This document shows, piece by piece, positions 8,922-16,778 of a stretch of 26,550 nucleotides of DNA. Within the stretch, counting starts at the first letter, position 1. Each line of letters begins with the position of its first letter. A program made the translations under genes and the position numbers. The notes beneath the pieces were generated by a model. That model was not told the origin of the DNA, did not search any database, and saw only the letters and a list, made by a program, of their open reading frames with translations. The DNA is from Saprospiraceae bacterium (GTDB lineage: Bacteria > Bacteroidota > Bacteroidia > Chitinophagales > Saprospiraceae), in contig JABWAJ010000008.1 of the NCBI GenBank assembly GCA_013361075.1, positions 1 to 26,550 of the forward strand, written 5' to 3'.

Positions 8922-9980
8922 ATGCACGACACGAAACGGGAGTACCCGAAACTGCTTAAAATATGGCTCATCATCGGCTTACTGATGATTTTCGGACAGG
9001 TGGTCATCGGGGGAATCACCCGCCTCACCGGATCCGGGCTGTCCATTACGAAATGGGAAATCGTTACCGGCAGCTTACCGCCAATGGGTGAACGGGCCTG
9101 GAACGAAGCATTCGACCTGTACAAAGCCACGCCGCAGTACCAGAAGATCAACGCAGGAATGAGCCTGGCGGAGTTTAAGTTCATTTACTTCTGGGAGTAC
9201 TTCCACCGGCTTTGGGCGCGGCTGATGGGCTTTGTGTTCGCCATCCCGTTTTTTATTTTCTGGCGCAAAGGGTGGATTGACCGGGTATTGATGCGCCGGC
9301 TGGCCATTGTCATCGGGCTGGCTGCCCTGGCTGCTTCTTTTGGCTGGATCATGGTCGCCAGCGGGTTGGTCAACCGCCCCTGGGTGAATGCCTACAAACT
9401 GACCCTGCATTTGTCTATCGGCTTATCGCTTTACGGTTACCTTTTCTGGACTACACTGGGCGTCTTTTACCCCGATCGGGGGATGGTTCGGCATAACAAT
9501 GTTAATAAGTGGGCTAAAATCATGACGGTTGTGCTGGGCGTTCAAATTGTGCTGGGTGGCATCATGTCGGGCATGAAAGCGGGGCTTTTTTACCCGACAT
9601 GGCCGGACATGAACGGAGAATTGATCCCGGCGCTCTTATTTCAATCCACGCAGTGGAATGTGGATAACTTTGTGCATTACGACAGTGCCCCCTTTATGTC
9701 AGCCCTGATTCAGGTTTTGCACCGATTGACTGCTTATGGATTGACAATCATTGTACTGGCTTACTTTTTCAAAGCAAGAAAATTAGCCGCGCCACCGGTT
9801 TTCCACACTTGGCTGTATTTGTTGATAACCTTGTTGGTTGTCCAGGTGACGCTCGGAATCCTGACAGTGGTGAGTTGTGTCGGCCTTGTTCCGGTGGGCC
9901 TGGGGGTCTTACACCAGGCTGGCGCTTTGTTGTTGCTGACAGCGGCTTTGTTTCAGAATTATGCGGTTTTGGAAAAGTGA
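8922..9980 (+). CDS. ctaA: Heme A synthase, COX15/CtaA family
   Basis: An integral membrane enzyme that oxidises the C8 methyl of heme O to a formyl group, making heme A for aa3-type cytochrome oxidases. It has about eight membrane helices. The conserved heme-ligand His residues sit in EYFHRLWARLMG, LTLHLSIG, VLHRLTAYG and VLHQAGAL. The opening GGITRLTGSGLSITKWEIVTG is the usual COX15 signature after helix 1. The start at 8922 (MHDTKREYPK) gives 352 residues and fits a usual COX15 N-terminus. In-frame starts at 8808 and 8853 would add an unconserved polar leader and lie at or upstream of the likely transcription start. No other cytochrome oxidase gene is adjacent. A perfect DnaA-box 9-mer lies inside the gene at 9659-9667. 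Confidence 0.93.
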   Translation: MHDTKREYPKLLKIWLIIGLLMIFGQVVIGGITRLTGSGLSITKWEIVTGSLPPMGERAWNEAFDLYKATPQYQKINAGMSLAEFKFIYFWEYFHRLWARLMGFVFAIPFFIFWRKGWIDRVLMRRLAIVIGLAALAASFGWIMVASGLVNRPWVNAYKLTLHLSIGLSLYGYLFWTTLGVFYPDRGMVRHNNVNKWAKIMTVVLGVQIVLGGIMSGMKAGLFYPTWPDMNGELIPALLFQSTQWNVDNFVHYDSAPFMSALIQVLHRLTAYGLTIIVLAYFFKARKLAAPPVFHTWLYLLITLLVVQVTLGILTVVSCVGLVPVGLGVLHQAGALLLLTAALFQNYAVLEK

Positions 9981-9982
9981 AA

Positions 9983-10051
9983 TCCACAATTGTGGAAAAT
10001 GGTGTGGAGAACTACGCGAAGGGTTATTCTATCTTAACTATTTTTTCCACG
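9983..10051. promoter_or_regulatory. Second cluster of DnaA-box-like sites, with a 14-bp palindrome
   Basis: The gap between the convergent heme A synthase and Crp/Fnr genes holds a perfect palindrome, TCCACAATTGTGGA, at 9983-9996. One-mismatch DnaA-like 9-mers lie at 9991-9999 (TGTGGAAAA) and 10003-10011 (TGTGGAGAA), and a weaker one at 10043-10051. The palindrome has no loop, so it looks more like a protein-binding site than a terminator. Whether it belongs to the origin candidate about 1.2 kb away is unknown. Confidence 0.35.
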
Positions 10052-10072
10052 TGCCTGCCGCCATAACCAACT

Positions 10073-10762
10073 TCACCCCCGTTCTTTGATCAACAACTCC
10101 ATATCCCGAATCAACAACCGGCTCCGGTTAAATGTGAGGATGTTTTTATTGCGCAGGTCGTTGAGCACCGTGGTCACGGTTTGGCGGGAAGTGGCCGTGA
10201 GGTTGGCGATTTCCTGGTGGGTCATGAAGCGGCGCACCAATGTTTCGTAGCCTACCCGCTGGCCGCGCTTGCACCCCAATTCATGCAGGAATTCGATGAC
10301 CCGGGTCCGGGAATCTTTAAATACTAAGGACTCTAAGCGTTTTTCCATTTCCACTACCCGCGCGCCGAAAATTTTCATCAAAAAAAGCCATAGCCCGGAG
10401 TAATCGCGCATCAGCGAACGCATATCAGCCACCGTGAGCACGCACACTTCCACGGCTTCAAGGGCATAGGAAAAATCGCGGCGCTTGGGTTCGCCCACGA
10501 GGGCCAGCTCGCCAAAGACTTCCCCCGCAACGAGCAGGGCTTTGGTGATTTCTTTGCCGGCCTCCCCGTAATACCCGATTTTTACCTGCCCCTCGGTAAT
10601 GAAGTAAATCTTGTCGGCGTCTTCTTCAGGCAGGTAAATGTATTCTCCTTTTTTGTACTTCCGGTGCAATTTGCTGTTGAGGTGCCCCGCGCCTATTTTC
10701 TTGGGGCAAAAAATCCCTTTGACATCAATGTTTTCAAGATACCAGAGCGATTGGTTTTCCAT
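10073..10762 (-). CDS. Crp/Fnr-family transcriptional regulator
   Basis: A cytoplasmic DNA-binding regulator of 229 residues. A cyclic-nucleotide-binding-like beta-roll occupies about 30-120 (KKGEYIYLPEEDADKIYFIT, then GEVFGELALVGEPKRRDFS). The dimerisation helix spans about 121-155. A C-terminal winged helix-turn-helix lies at 178-215, with THQEIANLTATSRQTVTTVL as the helix-turn-helix. The N-terminal segment has a single Cys (Cys19), so an Fnr-type iron-sulfur cluster is unlikely. The FGELAL phosphate-binding cassette resembles Crp-type sensors, but whether it binds cAMP cannot be judged. It is transcribed away from dnaX with a 63-base gap and converges on heme A synthase. Its targets are unknown. 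Confidence 0.93.
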   Translation of the reverse strand: MENQSLWYLENIDVKGIFCPKKIGAGHLNSKLHRKYKKGEYIYLPEEDADKIYFITEGQVKIGYYGEAGKEITKALLVAGEVFGELALVGEPKRRDFSYALEAVEVCVLTVADMRSLMRDYSGLWLFLMKIFGARVVEMEKRLESLVFKDSRTRVIEFLHELGCKRGQRVGYETLVRRFMTHQEIANLTATSRQTVTTVLNDLRNKNILTFNRSRLLIRDMELLIKERG

Positions 10763-10825
10763 AAAATAGAGTTCAATTGTGAATTTACTTACGCCAAACG
10801 CCAGTCTTTCAGTTGGAGTTGTGGT

Positions 10826-12577
10826 CTATTCGTCCGGAAGGAGACTAAACCGCTTTTGAAACTCCGCAATGACCGGATTTTCTTCGCGCATTTTGATGTA
10901 TTTTTCCTGAGCATTCAGCGGACGCTGTTTTACCGGCGCTTCCACCACCAGCGATTTTTCCACCGTGACAAAGAGCATGAGACCCGGAGCCCGCAATTCT
11001 TTGCGCAAATACTCCATCAAAGGTGTTTCCTGCCGGATGGTATTCTCTGCCAGCGGGGTGCCAACCTGTACGGTCAACTGGAGGCCTTCGATTTGCCAAC
11101 CTGCAGGGCGCATCAGGCCACGCATGGCCTCTTTGGCGAATTCATCAACATAGCGATGCCAGGCAACTTTAACCTTTTCCAAATCAAGTTCCCCCGTATG
11201 AATTTCAGGCGCTTCTTCCTTTTTTAGCTCCGCCAGCATGGTTTCCATGCTCATGAGTTTGGGCATGGCCGCGTATTTCTCGGATCCTGCAGCAGGAGAA
11301 GACGCAGCAGGTTTGTCGGCAACAATGGCTTCATCCTGCGCCGGAGAGGGCTTTTGCGGTACCACCGGCGTTTCAGTGATTAGTTCAGGCTGGGCCGGGG
11401 CAATAACCGTTACTGGCTGTGGCTCAGACTTTTTTTTTTCGTTTTCAGGAGCAACGGCTTCCGGCGTACCGGCCATTTGTATTGCCCGGTTGACATAAGT
11501 CATTTTAATGAGCGCCAGCTCCACGTGGAGGCGCTTGTTGCGGGCCATTTTGAATTCGATGTCGCAGTCGTTGGCAATGTTCAGCGCTGTGAGCGCAAAA
11601 CTGGAGGGCATCAGCGCAGCCTGCTTGCGGTAGCGCTCCCGGACGTCTTCGCTCACTTCCAGCAAAGGCAGGGTTTGTTCGTCTTTGCACACGAGCAAAT
11701 TGCGCAGGTGCTCCGACAAGCCGTTGATGAAAATGTCGGCATCGAACCCTTTCCTCAGTACTTCATCAAACAACAACATGATCCGGGAAGCATCTTCCAT
11801 CAACAACGCATCGGTGACCCGGAAAAAATAATCGTAATCTAAGATATTCAGGTTGTTGATGACGTCTTCGTACAGCACTTTTTTGCCCGAAAAAGATACG
11901 ATCCGGTCGAAGATAGAAAGTGCATCGCGCAGGGCGCCGTCAGCCTTCTGGGCAATGATGTGCAGGGCGCTGTCGTCGGCCTGAATGCCTTCTTCTTTAC
12001 AAATGGCCTGGAGGTGCTTCACGGTGTCGTTGACCTGTATGCGCCGGAAATCGTAAATCTGGCAACGCGACAGGATCGTGGGGATGATTTTTTGTTTTTC
12101 CGTCGTTGCCAGGATAAAAATGGCGTATGGCGGTGGCTCTTCCAGGGTTTTGAGAAAGGCGTTGAAAGCCTGCTGCGAGAGCATGTGCACCTCGTCTATG
12201 ATGAAAATTTTGAATTTTCCCTGCTGCGGCTGAAAGCGTACCTGCTCGATCAAAGCCCGGATGTGTTCAACACTGTTGTTGGAAGCGGCGTCTAATTCGG
12301 TGATGTTGAAAGAGGCGTTTTCGTTGAAAGCCCGGCAACTGTCGCACTCATTGCACGGCTCGAATTCGGCAGTGACCTGCCGGCAGTTGATCACTTTGGC
12401 TAAAATGCGCGCACAAGTGGTTTTGCCAACCCCGCGGGGGCCGCAAAAGAGGAATGCATGCGCCAGATGGTCATTTTTTAAGGCATTTTTCAGCGTATGG
12501 GAAATGTGCTCCTGGCCTACAACATCCTCAAACCGAACAGGGCGGTACTTACGCGCGGATACGACAAAAGTGCTCAT
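10826..12577 (-). CDS. dnaX: DNA polymerase III subunit gamma/tau (clamp loader ATPase)
   Basis: The ATPase subunit of the clamp-loader complex, which places the sliding clamp on primed DNA. The AAA+ module opens with SARKYRPVRFEDVVGQEHI. Walker A is GPRGVGKT at 46-53, the four zinc-binding Cys are at 65, 75, 78 and 81, Walker B is FIIDEVHM near 125-132, and the SRC sensor is at 170-172. The clamp-loader core with its collar ends near 365. A Pro/Ala-rich linker follows, then a C-terminal domain (EKVKVAWHRYVDEFAKEAM near 470) of the tau type. The full product is 583 residues. An A10 run at codons 380-383 could yield a short gamma form, as described separately. The gene stands alone, with a probable promoter 13 bases before its ATG. 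Confidence 0.97.
   Translation of the reverse strand: MSTFVVSARKYRPVRFEDVVGQEHISHTLKNALKNDHLAHAFLFCGPRGVGKTTCARILAKVINCRQVTAEFEPCNECDSCRAFNENASFNITELDAASNNSVEHIRALIEQVRFQPQQGKFKIFIIDEVHMLSQQAFNAFLKTLEEPPPYAIFILATTEKQKIIPTILSRCQIYDFRRIQVNDTVKHLQAICKEEGIQADDSALHIIAQKADGALRDALSIFDRIVSFSGKKVLYEDVINNLNILDYDYFFRVTDALLMEDASRIMLLFDEVLRKGFDADIFINGLSEHLRNLLVCKDEQTLPLLEVSEDVRERYRKQAALMPSSFALTALNIANDCDIEFKMARNKRLHVELALIKMTYVNRAIQMAGTPEAVAPENEKKKSEPQPVTVIAPAQPELITETPVVPQKPSPAQDEAIVADKPAASSPAAGSEKYAAMPKLMSMETMLAELKKEEAPEIHTGELDLEKVKVAWHRYVDEFAKEAMRGLMRPAGWQIEGLQLTVQVGTPLAENTIRQETPLMEYLRKELRAPGLMLFVTVEKSLVVEAPVKQRPLNAQEKYIKMREENPVIAEFQKRFSLLPDE
11430..11439 (-). promoter_or_regulatory. A10 slippery run in dnaX, candidate gamma/tau recoding site
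   Basis: On the coding strand ten consecutive A residues span Glu380 to Lys383, just after the clamp-loader core. One extra base sends the frame to TGA at 11424-11426, giving a product of about 384 residues that ends KKKV. One missing base sends it to TAA at 11410-11412, giving about 388 residues. Both shifted frames therefore end almost at once. Thermus thermophilus dnaX makes gamma by transcriptional slippage on an A9 run, and E. coli by -1 ribosomal frameshifting at A AAA AAG. Function here is inferred. Confidence 0.55.
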
Positions 12578-12590
12578 TAAAATGTTTTTC

Positions 12591-12598
12591 CAAAGTTA
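12591..12598 (-). promoter_or_regulatory. Candidate -7 promoter element for dnaX
   Basis: TAACTTTG on the minus strand matches TAnnTTTG. Transcription would start near 12587, leaving a leader of only about ten bases before the dnaX ATG. The same octamer precedes uppS. Confidence 0.45.
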
Positions 12599-12664
12599 CA
12601 AAGTTTGCCCAAGAAGGTAGGCATTTAATCGAATCCTTCTTCCAATATACAAAAACAAATGCCA

Positions 12665-12700
12665 CTTAGTTTTGTTTTTAAACTAAGCCTTTTACCTTTG
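12665..12700 (+). promoter_or_regulatory. nadE promoter overlapped by an inverted repeat
   Basis: A -33-like TTTG (12671-12674) lies 18 bases before TACCTTTG (12693-12700), close to the Bacteroidota promoter layout. An 8-bp inverted repeat, CTTAGTTT at 12665-12672 and AAACTAAG at 12680-12687, overlaps the -33 element. It could be an operator for a dimeric repressor. The ATG follows 25 bases after the -7 element. Confidence 0.5.
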
Positions 12701-12725
12701 TTCCAATAACAGAAAAAGCGAAACT

Positions 12726-14363
12726 ATGAAAATCGCAGTTGCACAAATCAATGTTCATATCGGAAATTTTGAGGGCAACCTCAACCTCATGCTCGATGCC
12801 GTTTCCCAGGCCAAATTGCAGGGCGCTGACATCATTTGTTTTCCCGAGCTCGCAGTTTGTGGTTACCCTTCCCGCGACTTTCTGGAATTCAACGATTTCA
12901 TCCGGCAATCGGAAGACACGGTTAAAAAACTGGCGGCAGCTGCACAGGGAATTGCCATTGTGGTCGGGTCGCCAACGCGCAATCCTAAAATAGAAGGCAA
13001 AGACCTTTACAATTCGGCTTATTTTCTGGCCAACGGGGCCGTTTTGCACGTACAACACAAAGCTTTGCTTCCCACGTATGACGTATTCGACGAATACCGC
13101 TATTTTGAACCGGCAACCGAATTTAAGGTGCTGGAATACCAAGGCAAACGCATTGCGTTGTCTATTTGCGAAGACATCTGGAATTTAGGCAACGAAAACC
13201 CGCTCTATACCGTGTGCCCGTTGGATGAAATGATGCCGCAAAAACCAGACCTCATCCTCAATATTTCAGCTTCTCCTTTTAGTTTCGACCATTCTTCGGA
13301 GCGAATCCATGTCATTCAGGCCAATGTGCAGCGCTACGGCATTCCGATGTTTTATGTGAACCACTGCGGGGCACACACCGAACTGATTTTCGACGGTGGT
13401 TCGGTCATCATGTCGCCAAATGGCAAGGTTTACGATGAAATGCCCTATTTTGAACAATGCCTGCGGGTTTACGACCTCGATGACGTGGTGCGCGGCGAAC
13501 GCGACGTGCGGCAGTCGGCTACTAAGATGGAACTCATACACGATGCACTTGTGGTTGGCCTGCGCGATTATTTTCACAAACTGGGGCTGCGCAAAGCCAT
13601 ACTCGGCCTTTCCGGAGGGATCGATTCCGCCGTTACGGTGGTGCTGGCTGCCCGGGCGCTGGGTGCTTCCAATGTGCGCGTATTGCTCATGCCATCGCAG
13701 TTTTCTTCTGACCATTCGATCAATGACGCCCGCGACCTGGCAGAAAACATTGGCGTTCAATACGACATTGTCCCCCTGCAATCCATTTACGAAAGTTATA
13801 TGGGCGTGTTGGCACCCCACTTCATGGGCAAACCGTTCAACATCACCGAAGAAAACATCCAGGCCCGTATCCGGGGCATGTTGTTGATGGCGTTTTCCAA
13901 TAAATTTGGGAGCATTCTGCTCAATACGTCCAATAAAAGTGAAATGGCGGTCGGTTATGGCACCCTTTACGGCGACATGTGCGGCGGACTTTCGGTGCTG
14001 GGCGACGTCTACAAAACGGAAATTTTCGAACTGGCCCATTACATCAACAAAGACGGCATCGTGATTCCTGAAAACACCATCACCAAACCACCAAGCGCCG
14101 AACTTCGCCCCGGTCAAAAAGACAGCGACAGTCTGCCCCCTTACGACATCCTCGATCCGATTCTTTTCCAGTACATCGAAAAACGCCAGGGCCCGGAAGA
14201 AATCATCGCCCAGGGTTTTGATGCAGCCCTTGTGCGCCGCATCCTGCGTCTGGTAAACATCAACGAATTCAAACGCCACCAGACGGCGCCGGTGCTGCGC
14301 GTTTCCAGCAAAGCGTTTGGGGTGGGGAGGAGAATGCCGATTGTGGGGAAGTATCTTTCGTAG
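12726..14363 (+). CDS. nadE: Glutamine-dependent NAD+ synthetase
   Basis: Catalyses the last step of NAD+ synthesis, amidating nicotinic acid adenine dinucleotide with ammonia drawn from glutamine. The N-terminal nitrilase-type glutaminase domain (about 1-250) carries the triad Glu41 (CFPELAVCGYP), Lys112 (VQHKALLPTYDVFDE) and Cys148 (LSICEDIWN). The C-terminal synthetase domain has the ATP-binding P-loop LSGGIDSAV at 295-303, with NTSNKSEMAVGYGTLYGDMCGG further on. Its 545 residues match the two-domain bacterial form. A single cytosolic enzyme is expected to work without a separate amidotransferase. The promoter has an overlapping inverted repeat, and the gene is followed by accessory-looking DNA. 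Confidence 0.97.
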   Translation: MKIAVAQINVHIGNFEGNLNLMLDAVSQAKLQGADIICFPELAVCGYPSRDFLEFNDFIRQSEDTVKKLAAAAQGIAIVVGSPTRNPKIEGKDLYNSAYFLANGAVLHVQHKALLPTYDVFDEYRYFEPATEFKVLEYQGKRIALSICEDIWNLGNENPLYTVCPLDEMMPQKPDLILNISASPFSFDHSSERIHVIQANVQRYGIPMFYVNHCGAHTELIFDGGSVIMSPNGKVYDEMPYFEQCLRVYDLDDVVRGERDVRQSATKMELIHDALVVGLRDYFHKLGLRKAILGLSGGIDSAVTVVLAARALGASNVRVLLMPSQFSSDHSINDARDLAENIGVQYDIVPLQSIYESYMGVLAPHFMGKPFNITEENIQARIRGMLLMAFSNKFGSILLNTSNKSEMAVGYGTLYGDMCGGLSVLGDVYKTEIFELAHYINKDGIVIPENTITKPPSAELRPGQKDSDSLPPYDILDPILFQYIEKRQGPEEIIAQGFDAALVRRILRLVNINEFKRHQTAPVLRVSSKAFGVGRRMPIVGKYLS

Positions 14364-14420
14364 GGTTTGCTGTTTAAGGAAGGAAAGGTTTTTTTAACTC
14401 CATTTTGGTTTTTTTGCTTA

Positions 14421-14556
14421 GGATTAACGTTTTCGAGTTTTGCGTTTGGGCGGGTTTCGGAGCACAAAGTTTCAATTTATTACCAAAGTTTATTTGAAGC
14501 ACAAAACTTCATGTTTGCACGTCAGCCCGCCTGACGCAAAACCCGTGTTATAGGGC
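14421..14556. repeat. Long imperfect palindrome, attC-like, downstream of nadE
   Basis: Complementary arms GTTTTGCGTTTGGGCGGG (14437-14454) and GCCCGCCTGACGCAAAAC (14525-14542) pair over 9 bp and then 6 bp around a small internal loop. They enclose about 70 bases, which contain an approximate direct repeat beginning AGCACAAA. The right outer end reads GTTATAGGG. Two paired blocks, an asymmetry and a GTTA end are the general layout of integron attC sites. The terminal boxes do not match the attC consensus well, and no integrase is present. Confidence 0.4.
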
Positions 14557-14572
14557 GTTTTTCTCTCTGTCG

Positions 14573-15061
14573 TCATATTTGGCAGTCTATAAGGTCAATC
14601 ATATTTGTCTTGAAAAACATTAGGTCGTCCACTAAAATTAAAGTGTCTTTGTAAATCTCGCCTTCAATACGATTTCCGCCTAAAAATTTATGAGTATTTG
14701 TCCCTGAATTTAACTCCTTTATTATTTCCTTAATTTTATTTTCAAAAAATAAGCCTTCTCCATCAATGTAGTCTTTCAGTGTTAAGAGTTTACCACTTTT
14801 CTTTTGTATAGTTTCTAATTTGTCGTGTCTCAAAAATTCATAAAGTGTGTCGATAATATCTTCTTCATTTGCAATGTAGTTTGTGTTTCCTGTCTGTGTG
14901 TCGTATGATATTAATACGCTGTATTTGTCCGTGTCCGTAATGCGTATTTTGTTTAATGAGTTACACAATATTATAAAGTCATTGCCATAGGTAATAGAAT
15001 AGGCAAATTTGTCTGCAAGTAGTTTTATATGTCTTTTCCTGTTGAGAAACATTATTGTCAA
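14573..15061 (-). CDS. Hypothetical protein, 162 aa, low GC
   Basis: I do not recognise this protein. It is soluble, Lys/Ile/Asn-rich, with no signal peptide or membrane segment. The first half (residues 8-60) alternates beta-type and polar stretches, such as FAYSITYGNDFIIL and YSVLISYDTQ. The second half is helical (residues 66-130). The end is GGNRIEGEIYKDTLILVDDL, which could be an edge strand. Base composition is clearly more AT-rich than nadE upstream, which suggests later arrival. It stands alone between an attC-like palindrome on its 3' side and a repeat-containing spacer on its 5' side. The long open frame in AT-rich DNA supports a real gene, though expression is not certain. Confidence 0.6.
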   Translation of the reverse strand: MTIMFLNRKRHIKLLADKFAYSITYGNDFIILCNSLNKIRITDTDKYSVLISYDTQTGNTNYIANEEDIIDTLYEFLRHDKLETIQKKSGKLLTLKDYIDGEGLFFENKIKEIIKELNSGTNTHKFLGGNRIEGEIYKDTLILVDDLMFFKTNMIDLIDCQI

Positions 15062-15228
15062 TCTTGATAATTTGAATCATTTAATTTGCAGTCTGTTTTG
15101 GTTTTATGTCGTTCTTTAAAATGCCTTATAACTTTTGTACTACCACACCACCACGGCCATACCAATCGAAACTTCGCATCCCTATCGTCGCTGGTACCTT
15201 TACGACGCCTATGGTTGACATACGACAC

Positions 15229-15326
15229 CGCCCTTACTTTCAGACGTTGTGTCGAAAGTAAGGGCCTTGTATAATGGGTCTCTCTAATGGTCATATCAGG
15301 ATACGGTTAATGCACAGCAACTTATC
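15229..15326. repeat. 98-base dispersed direct repeat, copy A
   Basis: This copy is identical at 90 of 98 positions to 22116-22213, in the same orientation. It begins with a perfect 11-bp hairpin stem (GCCCTTACTTT at 15230-15240, complement at 15255-15265) with a 14-base loop. The similarity stops abruptly at both ends. It lies in a 464-base gap (15062-15525) with no intact gene. The left part, 15062-15228, holds nothing I recognise; the right part holds a possible regulator fragment. Confidence 0.85.
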
Positions 15327-15446
15327 TCGACTTTTGCTATTTTGAGGGCAATGAAGAAATTCAAGCCTCCACACAATCCCCAACTCGCTGTCTGTAAAAC
15401 CCGTCAATTGTTTGATTGCATTGATCATATTTTCGTTCGCCATCAT
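15291..15446 (-). pseudogene. Possible N-terminal fragment of a Crp/Fnr-type regulator
   Basis: A 51-codon reading frame begins MMANENMINAIKQLTGFTD and loosely resembles the N-terminal helix of Bacteroidota Crp/Fnr proteins. It stops at TGA inside repeat copy A. Its last dozen codons belong to the repeat, since copy B reads nearly the same residues (KDKLLCINRI). The non-repeat part may be the stump of a gene truncated at the repeat edge. The resemblance is short and could be chance. Confidence 0.25.
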
Positions 15447-15525
15447 GTTGTCGGTATTGCCAGGCAGGGTTGCAGCTGAGAGCTTACGGTAAAACGGCTG
15501 TTATGTACTGGCGATCTGCCTATGG

Positions 15526-16710
15526 TCATTGTTGCTTTACAAATTTTTGGGTTATATTTTTTCCCCCTTGTTGAATGGTAATAAAATATACTCCACTTAT
15601 CAAGTTTGAGATGTCAATTTGAGCCTGATTTTTTGTTGTTAATATTATTTGTCCTGAATTGTTCCTGATAATTATGTTTACAGGTATATTTTCAAATAAA
15701 TCCAATTGGAGTAATGTCCTGGCCGGGTTGGGATAAATTTTAATGTTGGGTTGTAAAACTTGTTCGTTTATTCCAACGGTCACGTTACATAAGGTATGAG
15801 AACTAAAAAAATTCCAAAGTTCAATGCCTGCATTAATATCTCTATTTGTGTTTCCCAATATGGAGGCTTGTGAGGCCACATAAACACCTGGCCAGGTATG
15901 TCCGCCATTAATAAGTTTATAAAAACTCACATTGGCATTACAATCACAATTCGTAAAGTTGTAAAGTTCAGCAGTTGAGTTGTCTGTCGTAAATATATCG
16001 GAAAAATTAAAAACCGGGCTTGCCGTCTGACAATTATTATGCGCAACCCAAAACTGCACCGTTGAGTCAACAGGAACGACAGGAATTACCTGAGGATTTT
16101 GCAAAGGTCCGCCACCATAAGGCATTGCGGGGTCGGCTGTTCCGTTAAAGAAAGCTATCGGAATTGGTTTAGACGGATTACAATTTTGGTATAAAACAGT
16201 GTCCATAGACGAACCTAAACTTGCCATTGCTGCAAAACGATCCGGAAGTTGGCAGGCAAGCCGTTGCACCATAAATCCGCCATTTGAAAATCCGCAAATG
16301 TAGATTCTGTTGGTGTCAACATTGTATCTGGTAATTAGCGTGTCAATTAGCTTATCTATGAATCCAACATCATCAATGCCGGCCTGGTCGGCTGACGTGT
16401 TTCTGCCGTCTGCCCACGAGAAACCCGGAGGAGCGATTCCATAACCTTGAGGCCATGCAATAATAAAATTGTTTTGGTCTGATACAGGGTTTAGCATAGA
16501 AAAACCTTGCGCATTAACCATATTTCCACTTCCACCGTGTAAATTCAGGACCAGGGCTCTTTGAGTTGTGGTATTGAAATTTGGAGGGAAGTGAACCATA
16601 AATTTTCGCTGATATGTCTGATGAACAATACTGTCTGAAATGTTCGTTTGTGCAAATAAATTGCTGCAAATCAAAGTAGTGGTAACGGTTATGAGTATTG
16701 ATATTTTCAT
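15526..16710 (-). CDS. Secreted PHB-depolymerase/feruloyl-esterase-like hydrolase with T9SS sorting domain
   Basis: An extracellular serine esterase of the LpqC/PHB-depolymerase-like alpha/beta hydrolase group. A Sec signal peptide (MKISILITVTTTLICSNLFAQ) is followed by the catalytic domain at about 25-305. The oxyanion region is LNLHGGSGN near 56-63. Nucleophile Ser142 lies in CGFSNGGF, the likely acid Asp193 in FNGTADPAMPY, and His271 in NGGHTWPG. Residues about 317-394 form a type IX secretion sorting domain (IKIYPNPARTLLQLDL and SGVYFITIQQGGK). The product is thus probably exported across the outer membrane and anchored or released. Likely substrates are esters in polymers or plant phenolics; the exact one is open. 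It is more AT-rich than the flanking core genes and is divergent from the MFS-LytTR gene. Confidence 0.9.
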   Translation of the reverse strand: MKISILITVTTTLICSNLFAQTNISDSIVHQTYQRKFMVHFPPNFNTTTQRALVLNLHGGSGNMVNAQGFSMLNPVSDQNNFIIAWPQGYGIAPPGFSWADGRNTSADQAGIDDVGFIDKLIDTLITRYNVDTNRIYICGFSNGGFMVQRLACQLPDRFAAMASLGSSMDTVLYQNCNPSKPIPIAFFNGTADPAMPYGGGPLQNPQVIPVVPVDSTVQFWVAHNNCQTASPVFNFSDIFTTDNSTAELYNFTNCDCNANVSFYKLINGGHTWPGVYVASQASILGNTNRDINAGIELWNFFSSHTLCNVTVGINEQVLQPNIKIYPNPARTLLQLDLFENIPVNIIIRNNSGQIILTTKNQAQIDISNLISGVYFITIQQGGKNITQKFVKQQ

Positions 16711-16778
16711 TTTTTTCTGGTATAGATTTCATTTTCAGCCATAGGTTTAATTGTCATCGTGGTGTTCTAAGCTTGCAG

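Noticed and set aside
9983..9996. Palindrome TCCACAATTGTGGA as a terminator for heme A synthase
   Set aside because: It has no loop and no T-run on either side, so it is more likely a protein-binding site.
13266..14279. Long open frame opposite nadE (337 codons)
   Set aside because: It is the antisense shadow of the conserved NAD+ synthetase, with no recognisable motif of its own.
15062..15294. 78-codon minus-strand frame before the 162-aa gene
   Set aside because: It is very basic, has no recognisable domain and its start overlaps the dispersed repeat; chance reading frame is more likely.
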